In this document: positions 36,455 to 48,066 of the stretch, in pieces | Numbering within the stretch: the first letter of the stretch is position 1 | Layout of the letters: each line of letters opens with the position of its first letter | Origin: Talinum fruticosum | Taxonomy: Eukaryota; Streptophyta; Magnoliopsida; Caryophyllales; Talinaceae | Direction of reading: 5' to 3' | Assembly: GCA_021018815.1 (NCBI GenBank) | Contig: JAITYX010000054.1 | Location: 496,001-560,000 of the forward strand | DNA: 64,000 bases | The notes under the pieces: generated by a model | Databases searched by the model: none | What the model saw: only the letters and a program-made list of their open reading frames with translations | What the model was told of the DNA's origin: nothing | Made by a program: the position numbers and the translations under genes

Positions 36455-37395
36455 GAGTGGCGGATCTAGGAATTTAAGGAAAGGGGGTCGAAATAAACTA
36501 AATAATAGTGTACATAATACAAAAGTTAACATCTGTTTTTAAAATTAATATTACATAACGATAAAGAAGGATTTGTATTTGGATTGCCTTCTTTATTCAA
36601 TGGTGAATTTTTAGATTTAGAACTTGAAGGAATGGAGGGTTCTATAGCTATCTTTTTGAAATATCTAAACATTTTGACCTATAATACGAATTTATCAACA
36701 AAAATCAAACCTATACCGTGAAATTTGTCTAAACAATGAATGAAGTGAAATTGAAAATCAATGAAATCACATAAATTAAGAATAAAATCAAAGAAATTAA
36801 ACCTAATATTGCACAAATTAAATCTTAAATTGACATAGAATGAAAAATTTTAGAAGTCGGAACATACGGATCCGGAGAAAAAGAGAGAGTTTAGCGCGGG
36901 AGAGGAGTGACAGGGACCGGACCGGGAAATGCCAAGGAGGCTTGTGCAGGGCCGGCACCGGCGACAGATAGCCGTGCCCGTGTCATGCCATGCCGCCGTG
37001 GTGTAGTGGTGCGGGAGAGAGAAAGTACGGGAGAGGGTCTGCTGCGTAGAGTATAGCCGTGAGAGGGGCAGGCCGGGCGGGACGTTGGCGTGGGTTGCAC
37101 CGGCGGCGACTGTTTTGTGGGCGGCGGCCAACGGTCGTGGTGGTGGGGGCAAAGCAGTCAGGCGGGGTAGAGGCAGAGAGCAATCGGATGGGTGTAGAAG
37201 AAAAAAAAAACCAAGGGAAATAAAAGCGAAAAGAAGGGATTTGATAAGAAAAGTTTGTCGAGTAGAAGGATTTGAACACTTGGACCTCTTATTCACATTA
37301 CATGGCCTTGCCAACTCATCTACTTACTTTTGCTAAATACTAGCCTCTATATAAAAATTTTATATTTTTGGAAGGGGGTCGGTTTCCGCCGATTA
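36455..37395. mobile_element. hAT-type non-autonomous element 2 with GC-rich cargo
   Basis: A 941-bp element flanked by a perfect 8-bp duplication, CGTTGACC (36,447-36,454 and 37,396-37,403). The left end reads GAGTGGCGGATC and the complement of the right end TAATCGGCGGAA, a short imperfect inverted repeat. GGGGGTCG occurs just inside both ends. The outer parts are AT-rich; the middle (36,880-37,200) is strongly GC-rich and gives overlapping Pro/Arg-rich frames on both strands that do not look like a protein. No transposase. It sits about 530 bp upstream of the first visible rhodanese exon. Confidence 0.82.
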
Positions 37396-37403
37396 CGTTG
37401 ACC

Positions 37404-37923
37404 CATATCTCATGAATATAATGCATGGAAAGAGTAGAGGACAAGGCTCACTACGGAAATCATACAACAAACAAGGTCATGAACTGACAATCCTCTTTAG
37501 CTTATTTGTCGTGAGTTATCTTTTTTTTTTTTCCGAGGAAACATTGAGCCCTTATTTTGATAGTCTTTGCCTTGTCTATTTAGACAAAAGCCTACTTAAA
37601 TCCCGGGGAGTACTTTCCATTGAGTGTACGAAGAAAGCAAAGCCTAATTGTTTTGCATCTTGGTAGATTATATATTAGGAGACTAAAAGTATCCTCGACA
37701 AGATTTCCAGTGACATAAATTAATCAAAGGACCTCTTATATAGGTCATCTCTATAGTGAGAGGTAGGAAGTATGGAAATTTTCAACCCGGGCTTGTCTAT
37801 GGTTACGAATTTTTTTCTCGGACTCTACCTTGTTAGGGTATGCGTTTCTCTTGTCAACTATCTTTTCAACTTGTGTAACATGTTTTTTTATTTCCTTAAT
37901 GTTTTCCTTTGTCTCCATGACAG
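37404..37923 (+). other. Sequence upstream of first visible rhodanese exon
   Basis: Mostly T-rich and intron-like, with a clear pyrimidine tract and CATGACAG acceptor before 37,924. A possible decayed upstream exon lies at about 37,418-37,477: GKSRGQGSLRKSYNKQ resembles the stretch that normally precedes this exon in the family. However, its frame and the following GT do not join correctly to the next exon. I treat it as unproven. Confidence 0.3.
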
Positions 37924-40900
37924 AGACCGTATGTTCTTGATGGTGGTTTCCAATCTTGGGTTAAAGAGGACCTTCGCGTTAAAGAGCTGAAGCCTGAGAC
38001 AGCAGTTACCATACTCAGCGAGGTAGCATTCATGCTAATTCCTTGTACTTTATATATCTTCTCTCTCTCTCTCTCTCTCTCTCTAAGACCTAGGGGGGAA
38101 GGGGGATGGCCATTAACAATATTCTTCTTTGAACCTGCTCTTCATATTTTGGACCAAGATTTATTCTAGGGCACTTGATTTCTATTTTTCCTAGAGTAGA
38201 GTTAAACGTCCAACTGTATGACTTTTTTGGAATAGGTCTGTTAGCTTGTAAGTCTTCTCCAAAAAGATACAATTGCTATTTCATTGTCGCTAATGTGACG
38301 TGAGAATCTGTCAACCTGTTAAATAGGTGTGCTGGGTAAGAAGAATGCTATCCACTTTCTGTCCTGTCTCGTGTACCAGAGTCTTGTTTTTTCACTTTAT
38401 GTTGTGTTGACATGAGTTATGTTGGAAGAGGATCCATCTCCCGGAGAAGTAACTGTGTAACTTCATTTTTCTATAATCGCTGATGATTATTTCTAATTAA
38501 TGTCAATTGGTTCTCTGGAACACCAGGGTTTGTGACTTCAGACTGCCTTTTTCTCGCACTTCTAGTTCACTTATAATTGCCTTAAAAAATTGAAAATGGT
38601 TTTGGTGGGTCATGTGAGCAATCTCTCTACTTAATGTTGCATACATTCTGATGTCCTCAGACCCTTATGGTGGATCCACAAGGATCTTTCACTGTTTATG
38701 ATGTATTTAAGTAAGAGGCATGTGGAGATGAAATTCTGTATAAAATTTTTAGTTGGAAAGGAATTATCAAATTTTTTGAGGTAAAGCCATTACATATGTG
38801 AAACCATACATATCTCAGATATTGTGGTCATGTATGTGGGGGCATAGTATTCTTATTTATACTGAGTAATTCTTTGTTTTGACCTTGGAGGACTTCTTGT
38901 GATCCATATTGGCATATCTCACACCTTCCCCCTTTCTAAATGCATTGCCATGGTGGATACACCATAGTTCATTGTTTATAGCAATGTACTTGTAAATCGA
39001 GTTAAATTTTTCCTGTTAGATCTTTTTCTCTTTCTTTTTGCATTTTTTGGGGGGTGGGGGAAAGGGGTTTAGGAGGTCATGGATAGATTTGATGGATATA
39101 TCATGCATAAGAATTAGGTATTCGTGAACATTAGACAAAGGGGAATATAGGGTGTAAGCCCCCAACCATTCGTGTACTTGCATCATTTTTCAGAAGCTGA
39201 GGTGATTGCGAACTTTTTCAGGAAGCTGAAGCAATATTGGAGGATTTGAGACCTAGCCCTGTGCAACTTTTTGGGATTGGTTTGGTAAGCTGAGGTGATT
39301 TCATGGACAAGAAAACCAAATGAGATGCACATCTTTGTTTTCAAATTTCTGATCGTACATCTCCTTAATCTGTTGGAGGAAATTAAGTGGATCTCATTTT
39401 GGATAAAATTTTCATTTGCTCTGGCTAATTGGTATGCCTTGCTAATAATTTCTTGTTTACTGACAGGGCGCCGTTGCTGCATTCTATGCATTAGTAGGTA
39501 CGTAGAACATCCCTTTCATGCACCATCCTGCTTACATCTTATAATCAAACTTCTGGTACAGGTGATTTGGATATCTCTATTAATGGTCATTTAAGCACTT
39601 GAAAGATTAGTTATGAAGTGTTAATACATTGGTTGTGCTTCTGATCAGGCACTGAGGTTCCTTTCCTTTCTCCCTGTCTATCTTTCTTCTGAGCCTTCAC
39701 TGTCATTTGTTTGTTGAGGAGGCTATAGCTATGACTTTGCTGTACACAAGCTTCTATATTTTGGGGGTCATCCTTTGGGCCTATTTCCTTGTGGAAATAA
39801 TGCCCTCTCACTTTGTTTCTAGAGAAATTAAATCATAGGTGGAGGTACACCCTTTTTTATCCATCTCATATTTTGCTGAGGGAGGCAGACTTCCACTTCA
39901 CCTTGTTGTTGCATATTTATCTTTCACTGGTTGCTGGAAAGGGTTAAGTGCATTGACTCATACTTCAAAAGATGAAAAAATAAGGAGAAACCGTGAAGAA
40001 ACCTATAGTTCATAAATGTGTGATCACATATAAGACTTCTAATATTTTTAATGGAAGTTATTTAGGAATTGAGCAAAAAGATTAAAATTTGTCTTTTGCT
40101 GCTTCTTTTTGCAAGATTAATAATTATAGCTTAGTATCTAAGTTTCTTGAACATATTTAAGGAGTGGCAACTATTTCCTGAACATATGAGGAATGGCATG
40201 TTTTATGTTTCATTGCATTCTGCTAAGTTGAGATCCTGTGGTTTCAGAGTGGGAGAAAACTCTACAACTTATTGGCGTTATTGGCCTTGGTCAAGTATGC
40301 ATATCTGTATCCCATATAATATATGATTATTCATATATAAAAATTGAAGCAAAATCTTCTCATTGCTGTTGGAAGTTCCTGGGGTCTAATCTCTGATGTT
40401 CTTTGCTAACAGAAAAACTAGGACTGAAAATATCATTGTCAATCTTCATGGCATAGACAAGTATTCCTGTAACATGAAATTTTAATTCACGCTTACTATT
40501 TGGGAATTCAGGAATTGATTCCATAAGAGATTTTGGGCTCATTTTGAAGAACACTGAGAAGATACATACTATATTTTTAGAACCTTGATCCTATCGATTA
40601 AGATTATGAATTTTATTGTCAAAAAAATAGATTAGGTGTGAATGGCAATCTGATCGGGTCACATTTTAACAAGTCTGTCACTTTTGGTTTTTCCTTAAAA
40701 ACAATTTCATTTTATTCCTGAAAACATTATGCAACTTCTTTTTGCCAGAGGGCCAAAATTCAAACCTGTTGATTTCGGTTCAATTCTGCTCATGTTGTCT
40801 CCCATTCATATTTAGCTCAATAACTTTGACTCGGATTTGTGCTGTCTTGTGGTTTCGTTTCGAATAACCAGCCATAGTGTTAAATATTACCTTTTGAAGA

Positions 40901-42004
40901 TATTAATTAAATTTTGCCTTCAAGGTTTCAATTTATACGTTGAAATAATACATGCAATGAATAGATTCATGTGATCAATTATTTGGAGAATATTTGAGTG
41001 CCTGAGTCTGAGAAACTTGGATGCGGCATTTTTCTTCTGTTATCCTATCGCTATTGCCATTTGTAAATAGCTCCCTCCCTCCACGCAGCTAAAAAATGGG
41101 AAAAAAAGTATTGTCTTCACTACTATTACTCTGATTTTCCTAGCTTGACTTGCAATTTATTCTAAAAGATCGTTGGTTTTTGCCTCCGATCTAGACAATC
41201 TACCGCAGAGTGGCTTCTTATGAGAATTCTGAAGACCTCTGGAAGGACGTTGGGTAATGTCTCTAAACTCTGCTAGATTTGTTAACCATCGTACTCGGTT
41301 TGTGTCATTTCAAATTTTAAAAATAAAAAAAAAACAAATTTTAATAAATTTGAAAATTGAAGTTTTTGTCCAGTATTGGACAGCATTGGGCCGAAAGAGG
41401 CCAGTACAAACTGGTACCAACTGTATGGGTCTGTATTGACCAGTATTTGATTAGTATAGTGCTGGACAATGTTCTCTTCTGGTCTTTTGCAGGTATATGC
41501 CTGCCTATATGGTATATGTATCTTTGGTTTTGATCCTGCCTACGTTGTTCTTCATGTCCCCCTTGCCCACCCACCCCAGCCCCGCCCAAAAAAAAAAAAG
41601 AAGGTGATCTGATCCTGAAAAACCTCCCACAAATATTCCGTTAACCAGGGATGAGCTTACCCAACTCGAATGCCCCATTTGTTGTGTTTCAGATTACTTC
41701 AATGTGAAGTTGTCCTTGTATTTTGAAATAGCAAACAGCATTTTGCTGACTTTTGTTGGTTCTCAAATGCAAAAGGTTACTGCTCTCTCCAGTTAGAGTA
41801 GGAGCCCAGGCAGTGTCACTGGTTGCTGCAAAAGGAGAAACCAATGGAAACGGATTGCCTGTCTCACCATCATCTTCGGATGTTCAAAACCGGGTTCTGC
41901 AGGCTGCTGCCAAACATGAATCCCAGCCGTTGGATGAGGGATCTCAGGATACGCTGCTCGACTTGAGTACTGCAGTCGAGAAAGTGGATCTATCTGATGC
42001 TTAA
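37924..42004 (+). CDS. 3' exons of a rhodanese-domain, chloroplast-membrane-type protein (5' part missing)
   Basis: Six coding exons with GT/AG borders: 37,924-38,022, 39,222-39,284, 39,467-39,497, 40,248-40,294, 41,195-41,253 and 41,776-42,004. They sum to 528 bases, 175 residues plus TAA, in one unbroken frame. The first exon carries the end of a rhodanese fold (YVLDGGFQSWVKEDL). Two hydrophobic segments follow (LFGIGLGAVAAFYALV and LQLIGVIGLGQ), then the conserved TIYRRVASYENSEDL block and a Ser/Gln-rich tail (SPSSSDVQNRVLQAAAKHES). The family, of which Arabidopsis At3g59780 is a member recalled from memory, has several hundred more residues with a transit peptide and most of the rhodanese domain. 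None of these exons is visible upstream, where the DNA is transposons. Either the gene is 5'-truncated or an exceptionally long intron is present. The lack of stops in six exons argues that any truncation is recent. Confidence 0.8.
38061..38084. repeat. (CT)12 microsatellite in rhodanese intron
   Basis: Twelve uninterrupted CT units, 38 bases after the first visible exon. Likely polymorphic in length. Confidence 0.95.
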
Positions 42005-42075
42005 CATTGCAGAGTTTTGTAGAAATAAACTACACTTGCCCAGATGAGCTCTCTTCATGACATGCTCTTTTAGTC

Positions 42076-42202
42076 CATTTTATCCCTATTGTACTGGAAA
42101 GGATGATTTATATACGGGAAAATGGTAAATATTCAGGTTTCATTTTATCCCTATTGTACTGGAAAGGATGATTTATACTGGAAAATGGTAAATATTCAGG
42201 CT
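42076..42202 (+). repeat. 65-bp tandem duplication in the rhodanese 3' flank/3'UTR
   Basis: Two near-identical units starting CATTTTATCCCTATTGTACT at 42,076 and 42,141, ending AAATATTCAGG. They differ by a 4-base insertion (TATATACGGG versus TATACTGG region) and little else. It starts 72 bases after the stop codon and so probably lies in the 3'UTR. Confidence 0.9.
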
Positions 42203-43035
42203 TCATTTATCACTCTGTATGGTATATACACCCGAAATTGCAAGAAAATTAAAAATGGTAACTTCTGAACTGTTCTCTGAATTTACTCTGCGTTCCTTTT
42301 CCTTCATTTCTTTAAGTTAGCACTAATTCCTCCTAAATACAGAATCCAATATGGAACCCTTATATCCAAAAATAAAAAAGCAACCCTTTTTCTGGCTATT
42401 TAGGTGAGAAAAATAGAATTTAGAGTTCTGCACTCACTACTGCTGTCTCAAATGCCTTAATTTTAGTATGTTTTTAAGGAAGTATTTTAGTTGAAATTTT
42501 AGGTGTAACGTTTTGCATGGGTTGGTAAAAACTATTCATAATTTTAGTATGTTAGCTGGCCTATTTATATTTTAGTGAGTGGTTATCAAATACTTAAATG
42601 AAAGTACGTGGTGTGATATTTTATGATTAAAATAAATGTAACATAAATCGACATTAAGATTAAAATAAATGTAACATAAATCGACATTAAATTACAGAAT
42701 TAAAATATTTTATGTTCACAATTGAAAAAAGAAATACTATCGTGAAGACATGAAAAGAAGTTCAGCAATTTTGCAATTGGGTGAGTACTTGTATAATGAC
42801 ATAATTGACCACATGGGTAAACTTGTTTGGAATATAATATATCAAAGACCTTAAATACCAGAAATGCTCGTCTTAAATAAAACAATGAACAAATATTTCA
42901 TATATATATAGAAACAGATAACAATAGATGACATGATATATAGTATTACAACACATCACACTCATCAAAACCCTCAAAGAACACCCATCTTTGAATCAAA
43001 ATTCAAAAGCTTGCTCAAACTTGGGAAGGCCAAGA
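42203..43035. other. AT-rich spacer with a 33-bp tandem duplication
   Basis: No gene. GATTAAAATAAATGTAACAT begins perfect 33-bp copies at 42,625 and 42,658. The remainder is AT-rich without recognised features. Confidence 0.6.
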
Positions 43036-43490
43036 CTAGTTCTTCAAGTCCTCCTCTCCACTTCCACTCTTATTCCCATAACCCCCATCAACAAAAGCCC
43101 TGTACCTCAGCAAAAGGCCAAACTCAAGCCCACCCACTCCAAGCAGAAAATCAAAACGCATAAGCCCCGACCATCTTCAAAATCACCTCCCCATCCTCCT
43201 CTCTAACGTACGATTTCAACGCCCCTAAGAAATTCCCCGTTGTCGTGAAGATGAGTACCAAGACCGACCCTTGGAAGATGGCGGTGAGCACGGTTGCCAC
43301 CGCGTGAAAGGCGTACCACCGATGGGACCCAGCACACCCGGTCACCGTCCCTGCTATGGTGGTCACGTGCGGGAGGATGAAGAGGAGGCCGACGATAAAG
43401 GGAAGGAGTCTCGGGGACAAGGTTAGGAAGATGCGGCTCGAGGTCTGCTCCCGGGAGAATGTAGTTGCAAATGAGGAAGATTTTGTGGGT
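43036..43490 (-). pseudogene. Small multi-pass membrane protein, frameshifted pseudogene
   Basis: On the minus strand a conserved plant membrane protein of about 130-150 residues can be followed through three frames. The N-terminal part is HKIFLICNYILPGA, then after a shift near 43,450 comes RIFLTLSPRLLPFIVGLLFI. The same frame runs on through GCAGSHRWYAFHAVATVLTA, then IFQGSVLVLIFTTTGNFLGA and LKSYVREEDGEVILKMVG. Near 43,165 the frame shifts to VLIFCLEWVGLSLAF, and it shifts once more to LRYRAFVDGG, ending at a TAG at 43,036. There are four hydrophobic segments. I recognise the family as an uncharacterised plant transmembrane protein but have no name for it. There are no introns in this stretch. 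Sequencing error could explain one shift but hardly three. Confidence 0.65.
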
Positions 43491-43769
43491 TAAGTGGTGG
43501 GATGTTACGAAAGGAGTGAGTGAAGGATATACGAGAACAAAATGCATTTCCTTTTATCTTTTTTTTTTCTTTTTGGGCGCGGGGTAGGGGGAGGAGAGGT
43601 GCAACGGGTATGTATAATTGAAGAATGATGAATGAGAGAGGGGACCCAAAATAATGTGACCGTTGAAAAGGAAGATTTTAAGGCAATTTTTTAAATGTTA
43701 ACGGTCACATTCAAGGACCAATCCTAAGACTATAGATTGGAAATTGGGTGTTTAAGCTAGGGTCTTGAA
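43491..43769. other. Spacer with inverted GTGACCGTT/AACGGTCAC motif
   Basis: GTGACCGTT (near 43,658) and AACGGTCAC (near 43,700) form an inverted pair about 40 bases apart. No gene. It may be an older terminal fragment of a Harbinger-type element, as similar CGGTTACA phrases occur near 11,243. Confidence 0.35.
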
Positions 43770-45869
43770 ACTATCTCTAATTGTTGTACCTGTTGGAGAA
43801 TTGTTCTAAGTGCCACATGGTAAGGGAGTTGCTTTTTTTGGTTTCTATTGTCAATGGTAACAATTCATATCAATTGTTATATAATAGTTTATATTATAAA
43901 TGAGTTTTATTTGAAATATTTTATAGATCTAATTATTGTATTAAATTTATTTTGGGTTTTGGAACTTATTCTCATATTTGATGAAAATAATAAAATGATT
44001 GTTATATTATATTATTTTCGGGCATTTGTTAATAATAATTTTTTTATATGAATGGTTGTGTTATAATTTTAATGATGTGTAATAATATTGAAATCAATTA
44101 ATTTTTATTTGCTAAGAGACATTGAAAAAATTAAAAATTAAAAAAGAAATAGTTAATCATTGTAAAAATAAGCTCACACAACAGTAATTTAAAAATACAT
44201 TAAAAAAATCAACATAATACAAATATAACGATAAAACATAGGAAAGCTAATTAAAATAATTCATTAAGATACTAAAGCTAATTAAAATAATATATTAAAA
44301 CATACGATATAAAACAATATAAAAACATAAATTTATTTATGACCGCCTTTCCTAGCGAATCAATTGGTATTATGGTTCCGGATATGTTCAATCGGTGTGT
44401 CTTAGAGTATTTTACCAACTTTTTATTACGAACCTTGATATTTCTTCACAATTATTCCTTAAAAGTAGCAATTCGTCCAAGCGTATCATATTGGGGTTGC
44501 CTGAAGTTAAAACTATACATGTTTACATTCATGTTCAATGATCATGTTGTAAAGTATGACACATGCTCTCATTACTTTCTTGAGTGTTTTAACCTCACAA
44601 AAACGAGTTAGGCCGCGAACTATAGCAAACCATGCTTACGAGTACTCCAAATGCTTGTTCGACATCCTTTGTAGCCAATTCTTGACAAGTTGCAAACAAC
44701 TTATGTTTTGAAAGTTGTAGATGGGAGATGAATTTAATAACCGTAGTCCACTATGGATATATCCCATTTGTGAGATAGTTCCATCAAAATTGAAATGTAC
44801 TTCGAGGGCTCGTCCTTCTAATAAATTATCAAATAATGATGATTTTATGAAGGATGGTTATGTCATTATTTGACCTAGCGAGTGCAAATGAACGCATGCC
44901 ATATCCATGTATTCTTCGAGCACCACATTTGTCCCATGGTGTCCTTCTTGATACTAACCTATCCAAGCTATGTGACATATGTTCCATTGTTAGTGCATAC
45001 AATTAACACTGCCCAACATCCCGGAAAGTCGCCTTGTTATGCAACGTGTAGTAGCCGATGTAGTTCTTCTTGGGTTGTCTTTCGCAGGTAAGAGGGGTCA
45101 AAACATTCAAACAATCCATTAGCAAAATGCTCTATGCACGAGCTGAAGGTTGACTCCCCACGTGACAATATTTATCCAAGGCATTTGCAATAACCCCGTA
45201 AGCTAATGCACGTATAGTAACGAGTGCACTTTTGAAGAGGTGACACTATGAGCTTACCAGTGGTATCCCTCCTTTGAGTGAAGAAGTCGGAGAGATCTTT
45301 CAATGTATTCATTACGCAAAGGGATAAGTATTTAGGAATTCCGAACCTCTGTCGAAATTGTTCGTTAGTATACACGGGATTTTCGGAGAAGTAATCCATA
45401 TTTAGGCGATTATGGCCTTCTACATGATCACAATAGATGTGTCTTCTTCGTCGTTCACTAAGTATGGAACTTGTATTACCTTCCGAGTTAGATAGATACA
45501 TCCGTACTAGTCTTTTAGCCCTTTGAAATGCGGAGTTTGAGGCGGCTTCTTCCTCAATTGCTTCATTTATAGCAGACATCAAGATCAAAAGGTCTTCATG
45601 AGATGGACTTGACATTGTTCTTCGGGTGTTTGTACATGAGGCGTTGTTTAGGTATGGAGATGTGTAATGCTTTTGAATTGAGTAAGCTTTCATATAGCAA
45701 GCATTATTATACTTCGCCTATTTCGTGCACGAGGAAAGCATGTTCATAATTTCTTGTGTTATTGTTGGTTGAAATTGACAATGCTTGTTGAGTCTAAAAA
45801 TATTAAATTTTAAATACATTTTTACATTTTATTTTATTTATGATAATTATTATTAAGAATTTTAATTAT
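43770..45869 (-). mobile_element. Truncated Harbinger element related to B, minus strand
   Basis: The left end (AACTATCTCTAATTGTTGTAC) followed by GCCACATGG and GGGAGTTGC matches the right end of Harbinger B read in reverse for about 100 bases. The transposase therefore runs on the minus strand. Its other end is missing: sequence stops at 45,869, exactly where the left terminus of a Harbinger A relative begins. No ORF1 was found. Confidence 0.75.
44340..45693 (-). pseudogene. Harbinger transposase, minus-strand relative of 13,049-14,439
   Basis: The ATG at 45,693 opens a protein beginning MKAYSIQKHYTSPYLNN, clearly homologous to the start of the transposase in element B (MKAYSIRKNYTSLHLNN). 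Shared blocks follow: EAIEEEAASNSAFQR, YLSNSEGNTSS, GHNRLNMDYFSENPVYTNEQF. The first frame ends at 45,172, after which homology continues in other frames (for example the CLQLVKNWLQRMSNKHLE region near 44,670). Shifts and stops make it a pseudogene. In the N-terminal part this copy is better preserved than element B: it has FRQRFG where B has a stop. Confidence 0.75.
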
Positions 45870-48066
45870 GGGTGTGTTTGGTTGGGGGAAAACCATTTTC
45901 CCGGAAAATGATTTTCCGATTTTCATGTGTTTGGTACCGGAAATTTCGGAAAATTATTTTTAGGGAAAATGAATTTTCCCCTAAAGCAAGCAAATCATTT
46001 TCCCCAGTAGCGAGAGGGAAGTTGCGTTTTCCTTCGCTGCTCCTTTTTATCCCTTCGCTCGCTCCATCGGTGCTCCCCCTCTCTCTATTTCTCCAGTCTT
46101 TATCGCTGCTCCACCTCTCTCTCTCTCCATCCTTGCTCGGATCTCTCTCTCTCCAGCCTCCATCCTTGCTCTGCTTTCGCTCTCTCTAGTCTACAAGCCT
46201 TCCTCACGCAGACACATGCAGCGGTGTTTCTCCCTCCCTGCTCGAGACAGTTCTTCACACAACTCTCTCTCCATTGTTGTGAATTTTATTAGTAAGACAC
46301 ACTCTCTTACTATTTTTGATTCGATTGTTTCTCTTTTAGGGCTTTGGTTTGCGAATTTTAGGGTTTCAATTTGTCGGTTTTAGGGTTATGGTTTTTCGGT
46401 TTTCACTTTGCTTGTGCTTGTCGAATTGTAGGTTTTTATACTATGGAGTGCTAAACTGAAGCAAACAATTTTGTATGGATAATTAATTGTTGTGTGAAAA
46501 TCAATCAATTAATTGTATACTATCTCTAAACACTCTTTACTAATTAGAGACCAAAACATCTCAATTTTCTAGCGATTCGCCAATGTCAAATTGCTTATGT
46601 TGTCCATTCTTTATGTTCTCCATTCTTTCTGTTCTCCATTTGTTATGTGAAGTATGCGGTAGATTTTGAAATCATAATATCCCATTTCATAAGAAAGCCT
46701 AAAATATGGTCTGAAGTATTGGGTTTTGATGTGAGGCTATAAAAGATGAAATTATAAGATGGATGAATAGATCTCAACTGTGTAGTGATTGAGCCTATGC
46801 ATTGTATGTGTTTTACTCTTTAACTTATCATCCAAATTGCATAAAGCTGATTTTGACCTTGTATCCGTTATTACCATTTTGTTTAAGTCCTTAGGCTGTA
46901 TTGGATCCATTTGTGTTTGCTTACTCGAGTTATCGGTTTGCATGTATGTTTCTTTCTATAACTTGCTAGGTCCTGAAAATATTGCTCGGGCTCGAGCTAA
47001 GCCACCAGAATGGTGACTAAAAATATTTATCATAGGGAGCACCATTGGTGGATAAAAACATTTTGCCCATGGATTGCATCTCATTTTGATTTTTAACTTT
47101 ACCTCAATTATATCTTCCACAGAATCAATGCTTTGACATGTTTATTGAATTTGACGTCTATCATGCTAGACACTCATGACAGAGTTATAGTAAATTGATT
47201 ATATTTGTTTTCTATCTTAGGACATCTATTACGGGGTATTATATTGCTGATAACGAGTGAATTTTGGAGCTCGTAGATCTTGGATATCTCATGATATAAC
47301 TGTGCATTGTCACTTTGTTGTTTGCGAGAGAAAAGATTTGATGCTCTAAGAACACGGCCAGTCTTCCTTGGTGATAAAGGTCGTGTTTACTGGAGATTGA
47401 ACTGCTTTAGTGATTTAGACTTGCTACTTCAAGGTCGGCTTTATTGCGGTAGAATTGCGAGTAGAATGACAGAGTTGTAGGAATATAATCAAATGCTTAA
47501 TTTCAATTGCATAAATCTTACCTGCATCTTATAGTTGTCGGTACTCGTCACCTGGTCCCTCATTCACTTAAATCTCATCCATCAAGGCTTTATATCCATT
47601 TGCTTTTGATTTGTAACACGTGCTTATATCCGTCACAGGTACTTGTATCTTAGTAAGTTGATCCCTCATTGTCGGCTTCTAAAGCCTTCGTTCCTACATC
47701 TTCTAGTTGCTCGGATGTTTGTCTTTCATTCCTTTTCCCTTTTTATTTACATTTACATACCTCTCTTTGTTTGATTGGTGTCAATTTCCTACCGTTTCTA
47801 ATTATTCCTAGCTGAAACTAATAATTCAGAGTTGGTTGATGACTGATTAGTGTTAATTTCCCTACTGTTTGTATTTGTGTCTATCAATTGATGGCTTAAT
47901 GCCTATTTCTCTTGAAAATTATGGATTTAGTTATTTTTGTTGTGGTTATTCCTCAGCCTTTGGTTTTTGCTTTTTTGTTTTTTGTTTTTTGTTTTTGCTT
48001 TTTATTTATTTATTTTGGCTTGATGAGTGTTTGCTTATCTTATTAAATATTATGTTGTGTTTTTAG

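Noticed and set aside
36850..37336. A 154-residue minus-strand frame and overlapping others
   Set aside because: Pro/His/Leu-rich low-complexity composition inside a hAT element, with no start context, splice sites or recognisable motif.
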